From: Streptomyces sp. Root1304
Lineage (GTDB): Bacteria > Actinomycetota > Actinomycetes > Streptomycetales > Streptomycetaceae
Reading direction: 5' to 3'
Length of the DNA: 64,000 nt
Assembly (NCBI RefSeq): GCF_001426405.1
Contig: NZ_LMEP01000005.1
Coordinates: forward strand, 92,674 to 156,673
Positions within the stretch are counted from its first letter, which is position 1. Each line of letters opens with the position of its first letter. The notes beneath the pieces were generated by a model. That model made no database searches. It saw nothing but the letters and a program-made list of their open reading frames with translations, and was not told where the DNA came from. The position numbers and the translations under genes are program-made. Below, piece after piece: positions 34,814 to 45,675 of the stretch.

Positions 34814-34999
34814 CGCGCGGGCTGTGGCCGGCAGTGCGGAGGCGCGGGCATCACGCGCCGCCGGGTCCGAGCGGCACCCGGGGGACCTGAAGGATTCCCC
34901 GGGTGGCGCCAGGGTTCCGGCGGCGTGAATGTACGCTTATCTACTCCTCTGCGTCGTTCTGTCGCACATGGGGTGTGACTCGGGCCACGAAGATTGGGC
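34814..34999. other. GntR-hrdB intergenic region, upstream part
   Basis: A 9-bp stem (34875-34883 with 34897-34905) may terminate the GntR gene. The rest up to the hrdB promoter shows no gene. Confidence 0.5.
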
Positions 35000-35026
35000 G
35001 TAACACTCCTCCGAGCCGTGCGATGA
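35000..35026 (+). promoter_or_regulatory. ECF-type promoter of hrdB (ShbA-like)
   Basis: GTAACA (35000-35005), 15 bases, CGATGA (35021-35026) resembles ECF sigma promoters. In Streptomyces the hrdB gene is known to be driven by the ECF sigma factor ShbA. The predicted start point is near 35032-35034. Confidence 0.6.
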
Positions 35027-35190
35027 CCTAAGAGGTGATGGCCGAGGAAGGAATACAGCAGCCGATGGAGGCGCTGTGCAGTTCCCCGGTCCAGCCCGCG
35101 CCGTCGGCACATTCCCCGTCGACGGTCGTCGGCTCCAGCCCCATCCAGGGCGGGGCCGGAAGCCGTTTCCATCGTTCCGAGAGGTTGTTC

Positions 35191-36738
35191 GTGTCGGCCA
35201 GCACATCCCGTACGCTCCCGCCGGAGATCGCCGAGTCCGAGTCTGTGATGGCGCTCATCGAGCGGGGAAAGGCTGATGGGCAGATCGCCGGCGATGACGT
35301 GCGTCGGGCCTTCGAGGCTGACCAGATTCCGCCAACCCAGTGGAAGAATGTTCTGCGCAGCCTCAATCAGATCCTCGAGGAAGAGGGTGTGACGCTGATG
35401 GTCAGTGCAGCGGAGTCGCCGAAGCGCGCCCGCAAGAGCGTCGCAGCGAAGAGCCCGGCCAAGCGCACCGCCACCAAGACCGTCACCGCCAGGACGACCG
35501 TGACGAAGACCACCGTCTCGGCCGCAACGGCCGGCGCGGCCGAGGGTGACGACCCGGCCGACGAGGCCGGTTCGCCCGCCAAGAAGGCGGCCGCGAAGAA
35601 GACCGTCGCCAAGAAGACGGTGGCCAAGAAGACCGTCGCCAAGAAGACGGCGGCCAAGAAGACCGCGTCCAAGAAGGACGCCGACGAACTCGCCGAGGGC
35701 GAAGAGCTCCTTGAGGACGTCGCGCCCGGCAAGGGCGAGGAAGAGGAGACCGAGGGCGAGAGCAAGGGCTTCGTCCTGTCCGACGAGGACGAGGACGACG
35801 CTCCGGCGCAGCAGGTCGCCGTCGCAGGTGCCACCGCCGACCCGGTCAAGGACTACCTGAAGCAGATCGGCAAGGTCCCGCTGCTCAACGCCGAGCAGGA
35901 GGTCGAGCTCGCCAAGCGCATCGAGGCCGGTCTGTTCGCCGAGGACAAGCTCGCGAACTCGGACAAGCTCGCTCCGAAGCTCAAGCGCGAGCTGGAGATC
36001 ATCGCCGAGGACGGCCGCCGGGCCAAGAACCACCTCCTGGAGGCCAACCTCCGTCTGGTGGTCTCCCTGGCCAAGCGCTACACCGGCCGCGGCATGCTCT
36101 TCCTGGACCTGATCCAGGAGGGCAACCTGGGTCTGATCCGTGCCGTCGAGAAGTTCGACTACACCAAGGGCTACAAGTTCTCCACGTACGCCACCTGGTG
36201 GATCCGTCAGGCGATCACCCGCGCGATGGCCGACCAGGCCCGCACCATCCGTATCCCGGTGCACATGGTCGAGGTCATCAACAAGCTCGCGCGCGTGCAG
36301 CGCCAGATGCTCCAGGACCTGGGCCGCGAGCCCACCCCGGAGGAGCTGGCCAAGGAGCTCGACATGACCCCTGAGAAGGTCATCGAGGTCCAGAAGTACG
36401 GCCGCGAGCCGATCTCCCTCCACACCCCGCTGGGTGAGGACGGCGACAGCGAGTTCGGCGACCTGATCGAGGACTCCGAGGCGGTCGTCCCGGCCGACGC
36501 GGTGAGCTTCACGCTTCTCCAGGAGCAGCTGCACTCCGTCCTCGACACGCTCTCCGAGCGTGAGGCGGGCGTCGTGTCGATGCGCTTCGGCCTCACCGAC
36601 GGCCAGCCGAAGACGCTCGACGAGATCGGCAAGGTCTACGGCGTGACGCGTGAGCGGATCCGTCAGATCGAGTCGAAGACGATGTCGAAGCTGCGTCACC
36701 CGTCGCGTTCGCAGGTGCTTCGCGACTACCTCGACTGA
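35191..36738 (+). CDS. hrdB: principal RNA polymerase sigma factor HrdB
   Basis: This is the essential sigma-70 group 1 factor, 515 residues from GTG 35191 ([15 protein letters not shown]), which has GAGAGG six bases upstream. Region 1.1 is followed by a Lys/Ala-rich disordered stretch containing a five-residue AKKTV repeat (about 35579-35676) and an acidic segment. Conserved regions follow: [16 protein letters not shown] (1.2), [16 protein letters not shown] and [16 protein letters not shown] (2), [10 protein letters not shown] (3), and [20 protein letters not shown] (4.2). The frame is open without a stop back to GTG 35035, right at the predicted ECF start point, so a 52-residue longer form is possible. 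Confidence 0.97.
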   Translation: MSASTSRTLPPEIAESESVMALIERGKADGQIAGDDVRRAFEADQIPPTQWKNVLRSLNQILEEEGVTLMVSAAESPKRARKSVAAKSPAKRTATKTVTARTTVTKTTVSAATAGAAEGDDPADEAGSPAKKAAAKKTVAKKTVAKKTVAKKTAAKKTASKKDADELAEGEELLEDVAPGKGEEEETEGESKGFVLSDEDEDDAPAQQVAVAGATADPVKDYLKQIGKVPLLNAEQEVELAKRIEAGLFAEDKLANSDKLAPKLKRELEIIAEDGRRAKNHLLEANLRLVVSLAKRYTGRGMLFLDLIQEGNLGLIRAVEKFDYTKGYKFSTYATWWIRQAITRAMADQARTIRIPVHMVEVINKLARVQRQMLQDLGREPTPEELAKELDMTPEKVIEVQKYGREPISLHTPLGEDGDSEFGDLIEDSEAVVPADAVSFTLLQEQLHSVLDTLSEREAGVVSMRFGLTDGQPKTLDEIGKVYGVTRERIRQIESKTMSKLRHPSRSQVLRDYLD

Positions 36739-36780
36739 TCCGTACGCGTCACCGACGCGAGACGCGGAGAAGTACGCGGA

Positions 36781-36813
36781 AGGGCCCGGTTCCCCGAGGG
36801 GGAGCCGGGCCCT
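36781..36813 (+). terminator. hrdB terminator
   Basis: A 15-bp stem with one G-T pair (36781-36795 with 36799-36813) and a three-base loop lies 42 bases after hrdB. Confidence 0.85.
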
Positions 36814-36895
36814 CCGGCTGTGCGGCGAGGGTGCACGGGGGCGGCGCGTGCTGGACTCTGGGTGAACCGACATCACCGGAGAGTCAGGAGGCTCC

Positions 36896-37714
36896 ATGCG
36901 TGGTTCCCTCACCCGAGCATTGACGGGTGCCCTGGGCCTGATCGCAGCGGCGGCGGGGCAGCTGGCCACCGCCGCCCCCGTTGCCGCGGACAGCGTCGTG
37001 GTGGGCGGCCGCGAGGCCCGGATCGCGGACGCGCCGTGGGTCGTGGCACTGTCCAGCCGTGACCGGTTCGGTGGTACGCGCGCGGGGCAGTTCTGCGGGG
37101 GCGTGGTCGTCGCGCCGACCAAGGTGCTCACGGCGGCCCACTGCCTGGGCCGTGAGGTGCTCGGCGGCGAGCCCTGGGAGGTGCGTGACTTCGTCGTCAT
37201 CGCGGGCCGCGCGGCGCTGCGGGGGCAGGGCGGGCAGGAGGTGCGGATCTCGGACACCTGGGTGAACCCCGACTACGACCCGACGAGCAACTCAGGGGAT
37301 CTCGCGGTGCTGACCCTGGTGAGCGCGCTGCCGCAGTCGTACGTGATCGGCGTCGCCCGTGCGGAGGACGCGGCGGAGGCGCCGGGGACCGAGGCGGACG
37401 TCTACGGCTGGGGCGACACGACAGGCAACGGAGCCTATGCCTCCGGGCTCCGGACGGCACGTGTGCAGGTGCTGCCCGACAGCGCGTGCCGGCGGGCGTA
37501 CCCGGGTGGCTTCGGCGTCGGGTACCGGAACGACACGATGCTCTGCGCGGGAGACCCGCAGGGCGGCAAGGACGCGTGCCAGGGCGACAGCGGAGGTCCG
37601 CTGGTGGCCAAGGGGCTCCTCATCGGCCTGGTGTCCTGGGGCAGCGGCTGTGGGCAGGCGGAGAATCCGGGCGTCTACACGCGCGTATCGGCGGTGCTGC
37701 CGGCCCGTTACTGA
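36896..37714 (+). CDS. secreted trypsin-like serine protease (S1 family)
   Basis: This 272-residue preproenzyme has a signal peptide (MRGSLTRAL, hydrophobic stretch, ATAAPVAA). The catalytic triad is complete: histidine in LTAAHCLG, aspartate in NSGDLAVLTL and serine in CQGDSGGPLV. The aspartate in GGKDACQGDSGG is the S1-pocket residue that gives trypsin-like preference for Arg or Lys. The mature N-terminus is probably VVGGREARIADAP, the zymogen activation site. ATG 36896 has AGGAGG upstream. It is monocistronic with a strong terminator and likely contributes to extracellular protein digestion. Confidence 0.92.
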   Translation: MRGSLTRALTGALGLIAAAAGQLATAAPVAADSVVVGGREARIADAPWVVALSSRDRFGGTRAGQFCGGVVVAPTKVLTAAHCLGREVLGGEPWEVRDFVVIAGRAALRGQGGQEVRISDTWVNPDYDPTSNSGDLAVLTLVSALPQSYVIGVARAEDAAEAPGTEADVYGWGDTTGNGAYASGLRTARVQVLPDSACRRAYPGGFGVGYRNDTMLCAGDPQGGKDACQGDSGGPLVAKGLLIGLVSWGSGCGQAENPGVYTRVSAVLPARY

Positions 37715-37752
37715 CGGGCCGGATGCCCGGTCCTCGCGGAGGGTACGAGAAC

Positions 37753-37790
37753 GGGCGGCCACCCCCCTGGGAATGCGGGGGTGGCCGCCC
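37753..37790. terminator. bidirectional terminator, protease / small protein gene
   Basis: A perfect 14-bp stem (37753-37766 with 37777-37790) and ten-base loop lies in the convergent gap. Confidence 0.85.
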
Positions 37791-37839
37791 GCCGTCCGGT
37801 CTCAGTGGCCGGATCTGGGCTCGTCGTGGATGCGAGGCG

Positions 37840-38070
37840 TCAGTGCTCGTCGCCCACCGTGCGCGCGGGCACGTCCGTCAGCCGGTCCGTCTCATCCTGT
37901 ATCTCAACGGCGATCTTCTTGAGTTCCGGCTCGAACTTACGTCCGTGGTGGGCGCAGAAGAGCAAGTCACCTCCGCTGGTCAGGACGACACGCAGGTATG
38001 CCTGGGCGCCGCAGCGGTCGCAACGGTCAGCGGCCGTCAGGGGGCTCGCGGGGGTCAGAACAGTAGTCAC
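37840..38070 (-). CDS. small cysteine-containing protein, DUF7455-like
   Basis: This 76-residue protein resembles a small actinobacterial family (DUF7455) commonly found near hrdB/gyrB2. It has a minimal zinc-ribbon-like set, DRCDRCGAQAYLRV and LLFCAHHGRKF, followed by a helical acidic tail. Function is unknown. It begins at GTG 38070, preceded by GAGAAGAGG. A perfect 13-bp palindrome, AGCTCGACGAGCT, lies 15 bases before the start (38085-38097) and may be an operator or leader hairpin. Confidence 0.8.
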   Translation of the reverse strand: MTTVLTPASPLTAADRCDRCGAQAYLRVVLTSGGDLLFCAHHGRKFEPELKKIAVEIQDETDRLTDVPARTVGDEH

Positions 38071-38084
38071 GTCGCCTCTTCTCT

Positions 38085-38097
38085 AGCTCGACGAGCT
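38085..38097. promoter_or_regulatory. 13-bp palindrome before the DUF7455-like gene
   Basis: AGCTCGACGAGCT is a perfect palindrome with a one-base centre, 15 bases upstream of the start codon. Role unknown. Confidence 0.4.
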
Positions 38098-38502
38098 GTC
38101 GTACCAGGGTCAACATCCAACCAGGCCGAAAACGTTCCCGCTCGCGGCTTTTCCTTGAAACTTCTTCCCAGGTGGCTGTTTGCTGCCGGTTGGCGGCGAA
38201 TGAGCCGTATTGCGTCGCTCTACGGATTTCGCGTTGCTTGTGTCGGTCAGTCCTCCCGGCGCGGTTGCCGGTTGTTGATGAGGACGTGCCCGGAGCCTAA
38301 ATGGTTCATGCCTGGAAGGGAACGTGATGTTCGCGTCACCCCATCGAGGGATCGAACATCCATACGACCCTGGACTAGCATGAGGAAACGGGGAGGGTGG
38401 CGTGACAACGGCTCTACCAGGCATCGGTACCCTCTGACCCGTGACCGACGCCGGGCCTTACCCCATCGGGCCCGATTTCAAATTCAGCGAGGAGCGAACC
38501 GC
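38098..38502. other. divergent region between the DUF7455-like gene and parE
   Basis: About 400 bases without a convincing gene. Candidate parE -10 boxes are TAGCAT (38376-38381) and TACCCT (38428-38433). A partial SOS-like site, TCGAACATCCATACGA, lies at 38352-38367. Base composition dips in GC around 38110-38300. Confidence 0.5.
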
Positions 38503-40620
<2,118 letters not shown>

Positions 40621-40628
40621 GGATCTCC

Positions 40629-40663
40629 ACCCGTGGGTGGAGCCGGACGCTCCACCCACGGGT
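40629..40663 (+). terminator. parE terminator
   Basis: A perfect 15-bp stem (40629-40643 with 40649-40663) and five-base loop. Confidence 0.85.
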
Positions 40664-40717
40664 CGATCACAGCTTCGCCGACTCTCCGTAGCATGGAAGT
40701 GACGGAGGGGGACGGAC

Positions 40718-41926
40718 ATGGGGGAAGCGCGCGGCCTGGCGCGAGTGGGGAGCAGGGTGGCTTCGGGGGTCTCCTGGGGCGCCTGGCCCTCACGGGAGGC
40801 GCTCACCCGCCTGGGGGTGCCCCGGGGACGCGTCGTCCTCGACCACTGCATGATCGCCGGCCTGAGCGTTCTGGTGCTGACCGGCTGTTACACCTCGGGG
40901 GCGTTCCACGGCTGGTACGCGCCCGTGCCACCCATCGGGTTCGGACTCTGTGTGGTGGCGGCCCTGCGCTATCACCACACGACTCTGGATCACCGGGTGG
41001 CGGCGTCGCTGGGACTCCTCTCGGTGATAGCCCTCTGCGGCCTGGGGGCCTACGCGGCCGGTGCGCCGACGTCCGCCACCGTGCTGTGGATAGTCGTCTC
41101 GGTCATGGCCATGGAGCGACTGCCGCTCCCGATGGGCCTGGCCACCGTGGCGGTGCTCGTCGCCGGCTTCGTGGAGGCCGACGAGACCGGGGTGCTCGGA
41201 GCGGGCATCACCACCGCGGCCGTGCTCCTCGCGGGATACTCGCTGCGGCTGGACGCCCAGGCGCGGGGTGCGGGCTTCCAACTGCTCGCCCAGGAGCGGC
41301 TGGCCCGGGAGGCGGAGGCCGCGTCGGCGGCGCTCGCCGAGCGGGCCAGGATCGCCCGCGAGATACATGACGTGCTCGCCCACAGCCTTTCCGCGCAGAT
41401 GGTGCACCTGGAGGTGGCACGGCTCCAGATCGAGTCGGGGGCGGAGCGGGCCGAGATCCTCAAGCTCGTGACCTCGGCCCGAGCGATGGCGCGGGAGGGC
41501 CTGGCCGAGACGCGGCACGCACTGTCGGCCCTGCGCGGCGACATGGTGCCCGTCGAGGACTACCTGCGGGAGCTGGCGCGGGAGGGCAGAGCCCAGGTCG
41601 ATGTCACCGGCCGGCGCCGCGACCTGCCCGCCGAGGCCTCCCAGGCGGTACGACGAGTGGCGCAGGAGGCCCTCACCAATGTCCTCAAGCACGCCCCGGG
41701 AGCCCGGACGCGGATCCGACTCGCCTACGAGACCGACCAGGTCTCCCTGGAGATACGCGACTCCGGGCCACCGGCCGCGGCCGAGGGCGGCCGGGACGGG
41801 CTCGGCTCGACGGGCTCGGGGTACGGCCTGCGTGGGATGAGGGAGCGCGCCGAACTGCTCGGGGGCAGCCTCGACGCGGGGCCCGAGGGCCCGGGGTTCG
41901 CGGTGCGACTGCGGGTGCCGGCATGA
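40718..41926 (+). CDS. NarL-type sensor histidine kinase (HisKA_3)
   Basis: This 402-residue membrane kinase has about five or six N-terminal membrane segments. The dimerisation/phosphoacceptor segment is ERARIAREIHDVLAHSLS, with its histidine. The ATPase domain has RRVAQEALTNVLKHA and GSTGSGYGLRGMRERAELLGG. It would phosphorylate the response regulator encoded next, whose start overlaps the kinase stop by four bases (ATGA). ATG 40718 is preceded by GGAGGGG. The signal is unknown; the short loops between membrane segments suggest intramembrane sensing. Confidence 0.9.
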   Translation: MGEARGLARVGSRVASGVSWGAWPSREALTRLGVPRGRVVLDHCMIAGLSVLVLTGCYTSGAFHGWYAPVPPIGFGLCVVAALRYHHTTLDHRVAASLGLLSVIALCGLGAYAAGAPTSATVLWIVVSVMAMERLPLPMGLATVAVLVAGFVEADETGVLGAGITTAAVLLAGYSLRLDAQARGAGFQLLAQERLAREAEAASAALAERARIAREIHDVLAHSLSAQMVHLEVARLQIESGAERAEILKLVTSARAMAREGLAETRHALSALRGDMVPVEDYLRELAREGRAQVDVTGRRRDLPAEASQAVRRVAQEALTNVLKHAPGARTRIRLAYETDQVSLEIRDSGPPAAAEGGRDGLGSTGSGYGLRGMRERAELLGGSLDAGPEGPGFAVRLRVPA

Positions 41927-42774
41927 GCGCCCCGGGAGCGGAGGAGCCCGTGGCCCGGGAGGGGGCGCGTGGGGCTGTTGTGCGGGTGGTGGTGGCTGAC
42001 GACCAGGCCGTTGTGCGCGAGGGGATCGTGATGCTGCTGGGACTGCTTCCCGGAGTCGAGGTCGTGGGGGCGGCCCGGGACGGGGAGGAGGCGGTCGCGC
42101 TGACCGCGGAACTCGGGCCCGACGTGGTGCTGATGGACCTGCGGATGCCTCGCTGCGACGGGGTCGAGGCCACGCGCCGGATCCGGGAGCAGCACCCCGG
42201 GACGGAGGTCGTCGTGCTCACGACGTATGCCGATGACGACTCGTTGTTCCCCGCGCTGCGGGCCGGGGCGCGAGGGTACCTCACCAAGGACGCGGGCGGG
42301 GAGGAGATCGTGCGGGCCCTGAGGGACGTGACCGACGGGCGGGCGGGGCTCTCGCCCGGTGTGCAGCGGCGGCTGCTGGAGCAGTTGTTGGAGCGGGGGA
42401 CGGGGCCCGCGGGGGAGCCAATGGGAGGTGCTCCCGTGCCCGGTCGTGGGCGGCCGGAGTCGGGGCAGGGGGTACCGGGGGCCTCAGGGGCGCCGAGGGA
42501 CGGTGGGGAAGGGGCGGCGGTGCCTGAGGGTGTCGGCGGGCTTTCCGGTGCCCAGGCCGACGGGCTGACGGAGCGGGAGACGGAGGTGATCGTGTTGGTC
42601 GCGGACGGGCTCTCCAATCAGGAGATCGCGAGCCGGCTGCGGATCTCCACGGCCACGGTGAAGACCCATATCAACAACCTCTTCGCGAAGACGGGGGTAC
42701 GCGACCGGGCACAGGCGGTGCGGTACGCATATCAGCACGGTCTGGTCAGGGCACCTGGGAGAAGAGTCACCTGA
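41923..42774 (+). CDS. LuxR/NarL-type response regulator
   Basis: This 283-residue regulator has a receiver domain (VVVADDQAVVREGI, phospho-aspartate in VVLMDLRMPRCDG, lysine in YLTKDAGG) and a C-terminal LuxR helix-turn-helix (LTERETEVIVLVADGLSNQEIA, then VKTHINNLFAKTGV). Between them is an unusually long linker of about 65 residues rich in Gly, Pro and Glu, instead of the usual 20-30. Translation is coupled to the kinase by a four-base overlap. Targets are unknown; the downstream DUF485-symporter genes are one candidate, 98 bases away. Confidence 0.9.
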   Translation: MSAPGAEEPVAREGARGAVVRVVVADDQAVVREGIVMLLGLLPGVEVVGAARDGEEAVALTAELGPDVVLMDLRMPRCDGVEATRRIREQHPGTEVVVLTTYADDDSLFPALRAGARGYLTKDAGGEEIVRALRDVTDGRAGLSPGVQRRLLEQLLERGTGPAGEPMGGAPVPGRGRPESGQGVPGASGAPRDGGEGAAVPEGVGGLSGAQADGLTERETEVIVLVADGLSNQEIASRLRISTATVKTHINNLFAKTGVRDRAQAVRYAYQHGLVRAPGRRVT

Positions 42775-42872
42775 TGGGGTGAACAGAGGGAGGAGAAGAG
42801 TCCGGGATCTTCCCGCTCTGTCCATCCTTGGGCACGCGGCCGAAACGGTTCGCTGACAAGGAGAGTTGGTCG

Positions 42873-43376
42873 GTGGAGCAGGTGGACAAGCAGGAGGGGC
42901 TCGACGCATCGGCGATGCGGGTCGACGACCCCTGGTACGGCGCGACGGCCTCCGGCTGGGAGGACGGACAGGACGCCGGAATGCCCGGCGAGAGCGGTCC
43001 GCATGTTCCGGGACGTCCGGACGCGGTGCCGCGACAGCGGGTCCACAGCGCGGCGGAGATCTATCTGGAAGTGCAGCGGAGCCCGGCGTTCCAGGAAGTG
43101 CGGGGCCGGTACCGCAGGTTCGTCTTCCCGGCCACCCTCGCGTTCCTGCTCTGGTACCTCGCCTATGTGGTCGCGGCGACCGCGGCGCCGGGCTTCATGG
43201 CCCGGCCCGTCGCCGGGGCGGTGAACGTCGCGATGATCGCCGGACTGGGGCAGTTCCTCAGCACCTTCCTGCTGACCTGGGCGTATGCGCGGCACGCGCG
43301 GCTGCGCAGAGATCGGGCGGCGCTGGAACTGCGCTGGGACACCCAGGAGATGACCCGAGGGGTGGTGCAGCCGTGA
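42873..43376 (+). CDS. DUF485 family membrane protein
   Basis: This 167-residue protein has a hydrophilic N-terminal half and a DUF485 domain (AEIYLEVQRSPAFQEVRGRYRRFVFP) with two membrane segments, AFLLWYLAYVVAATAAP and VNVAMIAGLGQFLSTFLLTWAY. DUF485 (YjcH-like) proteins accompany acetate/cation symporters of the ActP type, as here: the symporter start overlaps this stop by four bases (GTGA). GTG 42873 has AAGGAGAG seven bases upstream. It probably assists assembly or activity of the transporter. Confidence 0.88.
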   Translation: MEQVDKQEGLDASAMRVDDPWYGATASGWEDGQDAGMPGESGPHVPGRPDAVPRQRVHSAAEIYLEVQRSPAFQEVRGRYRRFVFPATLAFLLWYLAYVVAATAAPGFMARPVAGAVNVAMIAGLGQFLSTFLLTWAYARHARLRRDRAALELRWDTQEMTRGVVQP

Positions 43377-44965
43377 CCCGGGACCACCAGACGCTGGCGC
43401 TCGTCCTGTTCAGCGTCTTCGTCGCCGTCACACTGGGGATCACCACCTGGGTGAGCCGCAACCGGCACGGGTCGGCGGAGGAGTTCTACGCGGGGGGCAG
43501 GCTGTTCTCGCCCCTGGAGAACGGCTTCGCCATCGCCGGCGACTACATGTCCGCGGCCTCGTTCCTCGGGATCTCGGGGCTGATCGCGCTCTACGGCTAC
43601 GACGGCATGCTGTACTCCGTCGGATTCCTGGTCGCGTGGCTCGTCGTTCTGCTGCTGGTGGCCGAACTGGTCCGGAACTGCGGGCGTTTCACCCTGGCGG
43701 ACGTCGTGGCCGCGCGGATGGCCGAGCGGCCGGTGCGGATCGCCGCGGGGACGTCCTCGGTGGCCGTCTCCGTGCTGTACCTGGTGGCCCAGATGGTGGG
43801 TGCCGGAAGCCTGGTCGCGCTGCTGCTCGGCGGGTCCAGCGAAGCGGCCCGCTCCTGGACGGTGGTCGGAGTGGGCGCGCTGATGGTGATCTACGTGTCG
43901 CTCGGCGGCATGCGGGCCACCACCTGGATCCAGATCGTCAAGGCGGTCCTGCTCATGGCGGGCACGATCGCGCTGACCGTCCTCGTCCTGCTCCGGTTCC
44001 ACGGCGATGTGAACAACCTGCTGTCCACCGCGGCCGAGCGCAGCGGCCACGGCATGGGGTTCCTCGCACCGGGGCTCCGGTACGGCGGGGACTGGACGGC
44101 GCGGCTCGACTTCATCAGCCTCGGACTCGCCCTGGTCCTGGGGACGGCCGGGCTGCCGCATATCCTGTCGCGCTTCTACACCGTGCCGACTGCGCGGGCC
44201 GCCCGTCGGTCCGTCGTCTGGTCCATCGGGCTCATCGGAAGCTTCTACCTGATGACCATCGTGCTCGGCTTCGGCGCGGCGGCGCTGATCGGCCCCGACG
44301 AGGTCCGCGCGTCCAACGCGTCCGGGAACACGGCCGTTCCGCTGCTGGCCCTCGATCTCGGCGGCGGCGCGGGTTCCACCGGTGGCACGGTGCTCTTCGC
44401 GGTCGTGGCGGCCGTGGCGTTCGCCACGATCCTCGCCGTGGTCGCGGGGATCACGCTCGCCTCCTCGGCCTCCGTCGCCCACGATCTCTACACCTCGCTG
44501 CGCCGCCGGCATGCCAAGCAGTACAGCGAGGTGACCGTGGCGCGGGTCGCGGCGGCGGGGATCGGCGCCGCCGCCATCGGACTCGGGCTGCTCGCCCGCG
44601 ACCTCAATGTGGCGTTCCTCGTCGGTCTGGCCTTCGCCGTCGCGGCCTCCGCCAATCTGCCGGTGCTGCTGTACTCGCTGTTCTGGCGGAAGTTCACGAC
44701 CCCGGGGGCGGTCTGGTCGGTGTACGGCGGTCTGATCCCCGCGGTGCTGCTGGTCCTGGTGTCGCCGGTGGTCTCCGGCAGTCCCGAGGCACTGTTCCCG
44801 GGCGTCGACTTCCACGTCTTCCCGTTGCAGAACCCCGGGGTGGTGTCCATCCCGCTCGGGTTCCTCGCGGGCTGGATCGGGACGGTCATGTCGACGGAGC
44901 CGCCGGACGAGGCACGGCACGCGGAGACCGAGGTGAGGGCGCTGACCGGGGCGGGAGCCGTCTGA
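43373..44965 (+). CDS. solute:sodium symporter, ActP-like acetate/cation symporter
   Basis: This 530-residue carrier of the solute:sodium symporter family has about 13 membrane segments. Family features include EEFYAGGRLFSPLENGFAIAGDYMSAASFLG near the start and GTAGLPHILSRFYTV in the centre. Translation is coupled to the DUF485 gene. The pair usually imports acetate or other short monocarboxylates. The next gene is the convergent response regulator of a CitA/DcuS-type system, which may sense the same class of compounds. It has normal family length. Confidence 0.88.
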   Translation: MTRDHQTLALVLFSVFVAVTLGITTWVSRNRHGSAEEFYAGGRLFSPLENGFAIAGDYMSAASFLGISGLIALYGYDGMLYSVGFLVAWLVVLLLVAELVRNCGRFTLADVVAARMAERPVRIAAGTSSVAVSVLYLVAQMVGAGSLVALLLGGSSEAARSWTVVGVGALMVIYVSLGGMRATTWIQIVKAVLLMAGTIALTVLVLLRFHGDVNNLLSTAAERSGHGMGFLAPGLRYGGDWTARLDFISLGLALVLGTAGLPHILSRFYTVPTARAARRSVVWSIGLIGSFYLMTIVLGFGAAALIGPDEVRASNASGNTAVPLLALDLGGGAGSTGGTVLFAVVAAVAFATILAVVAGITLASSASVAHDLYTSLRRRHAKQYSEVTVARVAAAGIGAAAIGLGLLARDLNVAFLVGLAFAVAASANLPVLLYSLFWRKFTTPGAVWSVYGGLIPAVLLVLVSPVVSGSPEALFPGVDFHVFPLQNPGVVSIPLGFLAGWIGTVMSTEPPDEARHAETEVRALTGAGAV

Positions 44966-44982
44966 CGGCCCGGGCCCGGACG

Positions 44983-45675
44983 TCAGCCGGTGGTGGGCGG
45001 GGAGGCCGTCCAGGCGTAGCGGTGTTCGGGGCGGCCGGTTTCGCCGTAGCGGAGTGAGAGGCGTACCCGGCCGGTGCGTTCGAGAAGTTTCAGGTAGCGC
45101 TGGGCCGTCTGGCGGCTGACTCCCGCGCGTTCGGCGATCTCCTGAGCGGACAGGGGGCCCGCGGCGGCGAGCAGCACCTGCCGGACCAGTTCGGCGGTGG
45201 TGGGGGAGTGGCCCTTGGGGAGGTCGGGGGCGACGGAGCCGGCCGACAGGACGCCGAAGATCCGGTCCACCTCGGCCTGTTCCGCCTCGCCGCCGCTCTC
45301 CAGGGTGTCGCGGAGCTTCGCGTACGCCTCCAGCTTGGTGCGCAGGCCGGCGAAGTTGAACGGCTTGACCAGGTACTGGAGGGCGCCGTGGCGCATCGCG
45401 GCCTGGACGGTGGCCACGTCGCGGGCGGCGGTCACCATGATCACGTCGCACTGGTGGCCGCGGGCGCGGAGTTCCCGTACGGCGGCGAGGCCGTTCTCGT
45501 CCGGCAGGTAGTGGTCGAGGAGGATCAGGTCCACCGGCTGCGCGGCGAGGACGGCGAGCGCCTCGGCGGTCGAGTGGGCGGTGGCGGCGACCCGGAAGCC
45601 GGGCACCTTGGCGACGTAGGCGGCGTTGATCCGGGCGACCAGGACGTCGTCGTCCACCACGAGCACGTCGATCAT
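44983..45675 (-). CDS. CitB/DcuR-type response regulator
   Basis: This 230-residue regulator has a receiver domain (DVLVVDDDVLVARINAAYV, phospho-aspartate in LILLDHYLPDENG, lysine in YLVKPFNFAGL). Its C-terminal helix-turn-helix (ELVRQVLLAAAGPLSAQEIAERAGVSRQTAQRYLKLLE) is of the CitB type. Its start codon overlaps the kinase stop by four bases. With the upstream kinase it should control carboxylate uptake genes. The convergent symporter is the obvious local candidate, though I see no operator to prove it. Confidence 0.9.
   Translation of the reverse strand: MIDVLVVDDDVLVARINAAYVAKVPGFRVAATAHSTAEALAVLAAQPVDLILLDHYLPDENGLAAVRELRARGHQCDVIMVTAARDVATVQAAMRHGALQYLVKPFNFAGLRTKLEAYAKLRDTLESGGEAEQAEVDRIFGVLSAGSVAPDLPKGHSPTTAELVRQVLLAAAGPLSAQEIAERAGVSRQTAQRYLKLLERTGRVRLSLRYGETGRPEHRYAWTASPPTTG

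Noticed and set aside
38110..38424. 104-codon minus-strand open frame before parE
   Set aside because: No ribosome site, no recognisable protein features, and it covers the likely parE promoter.
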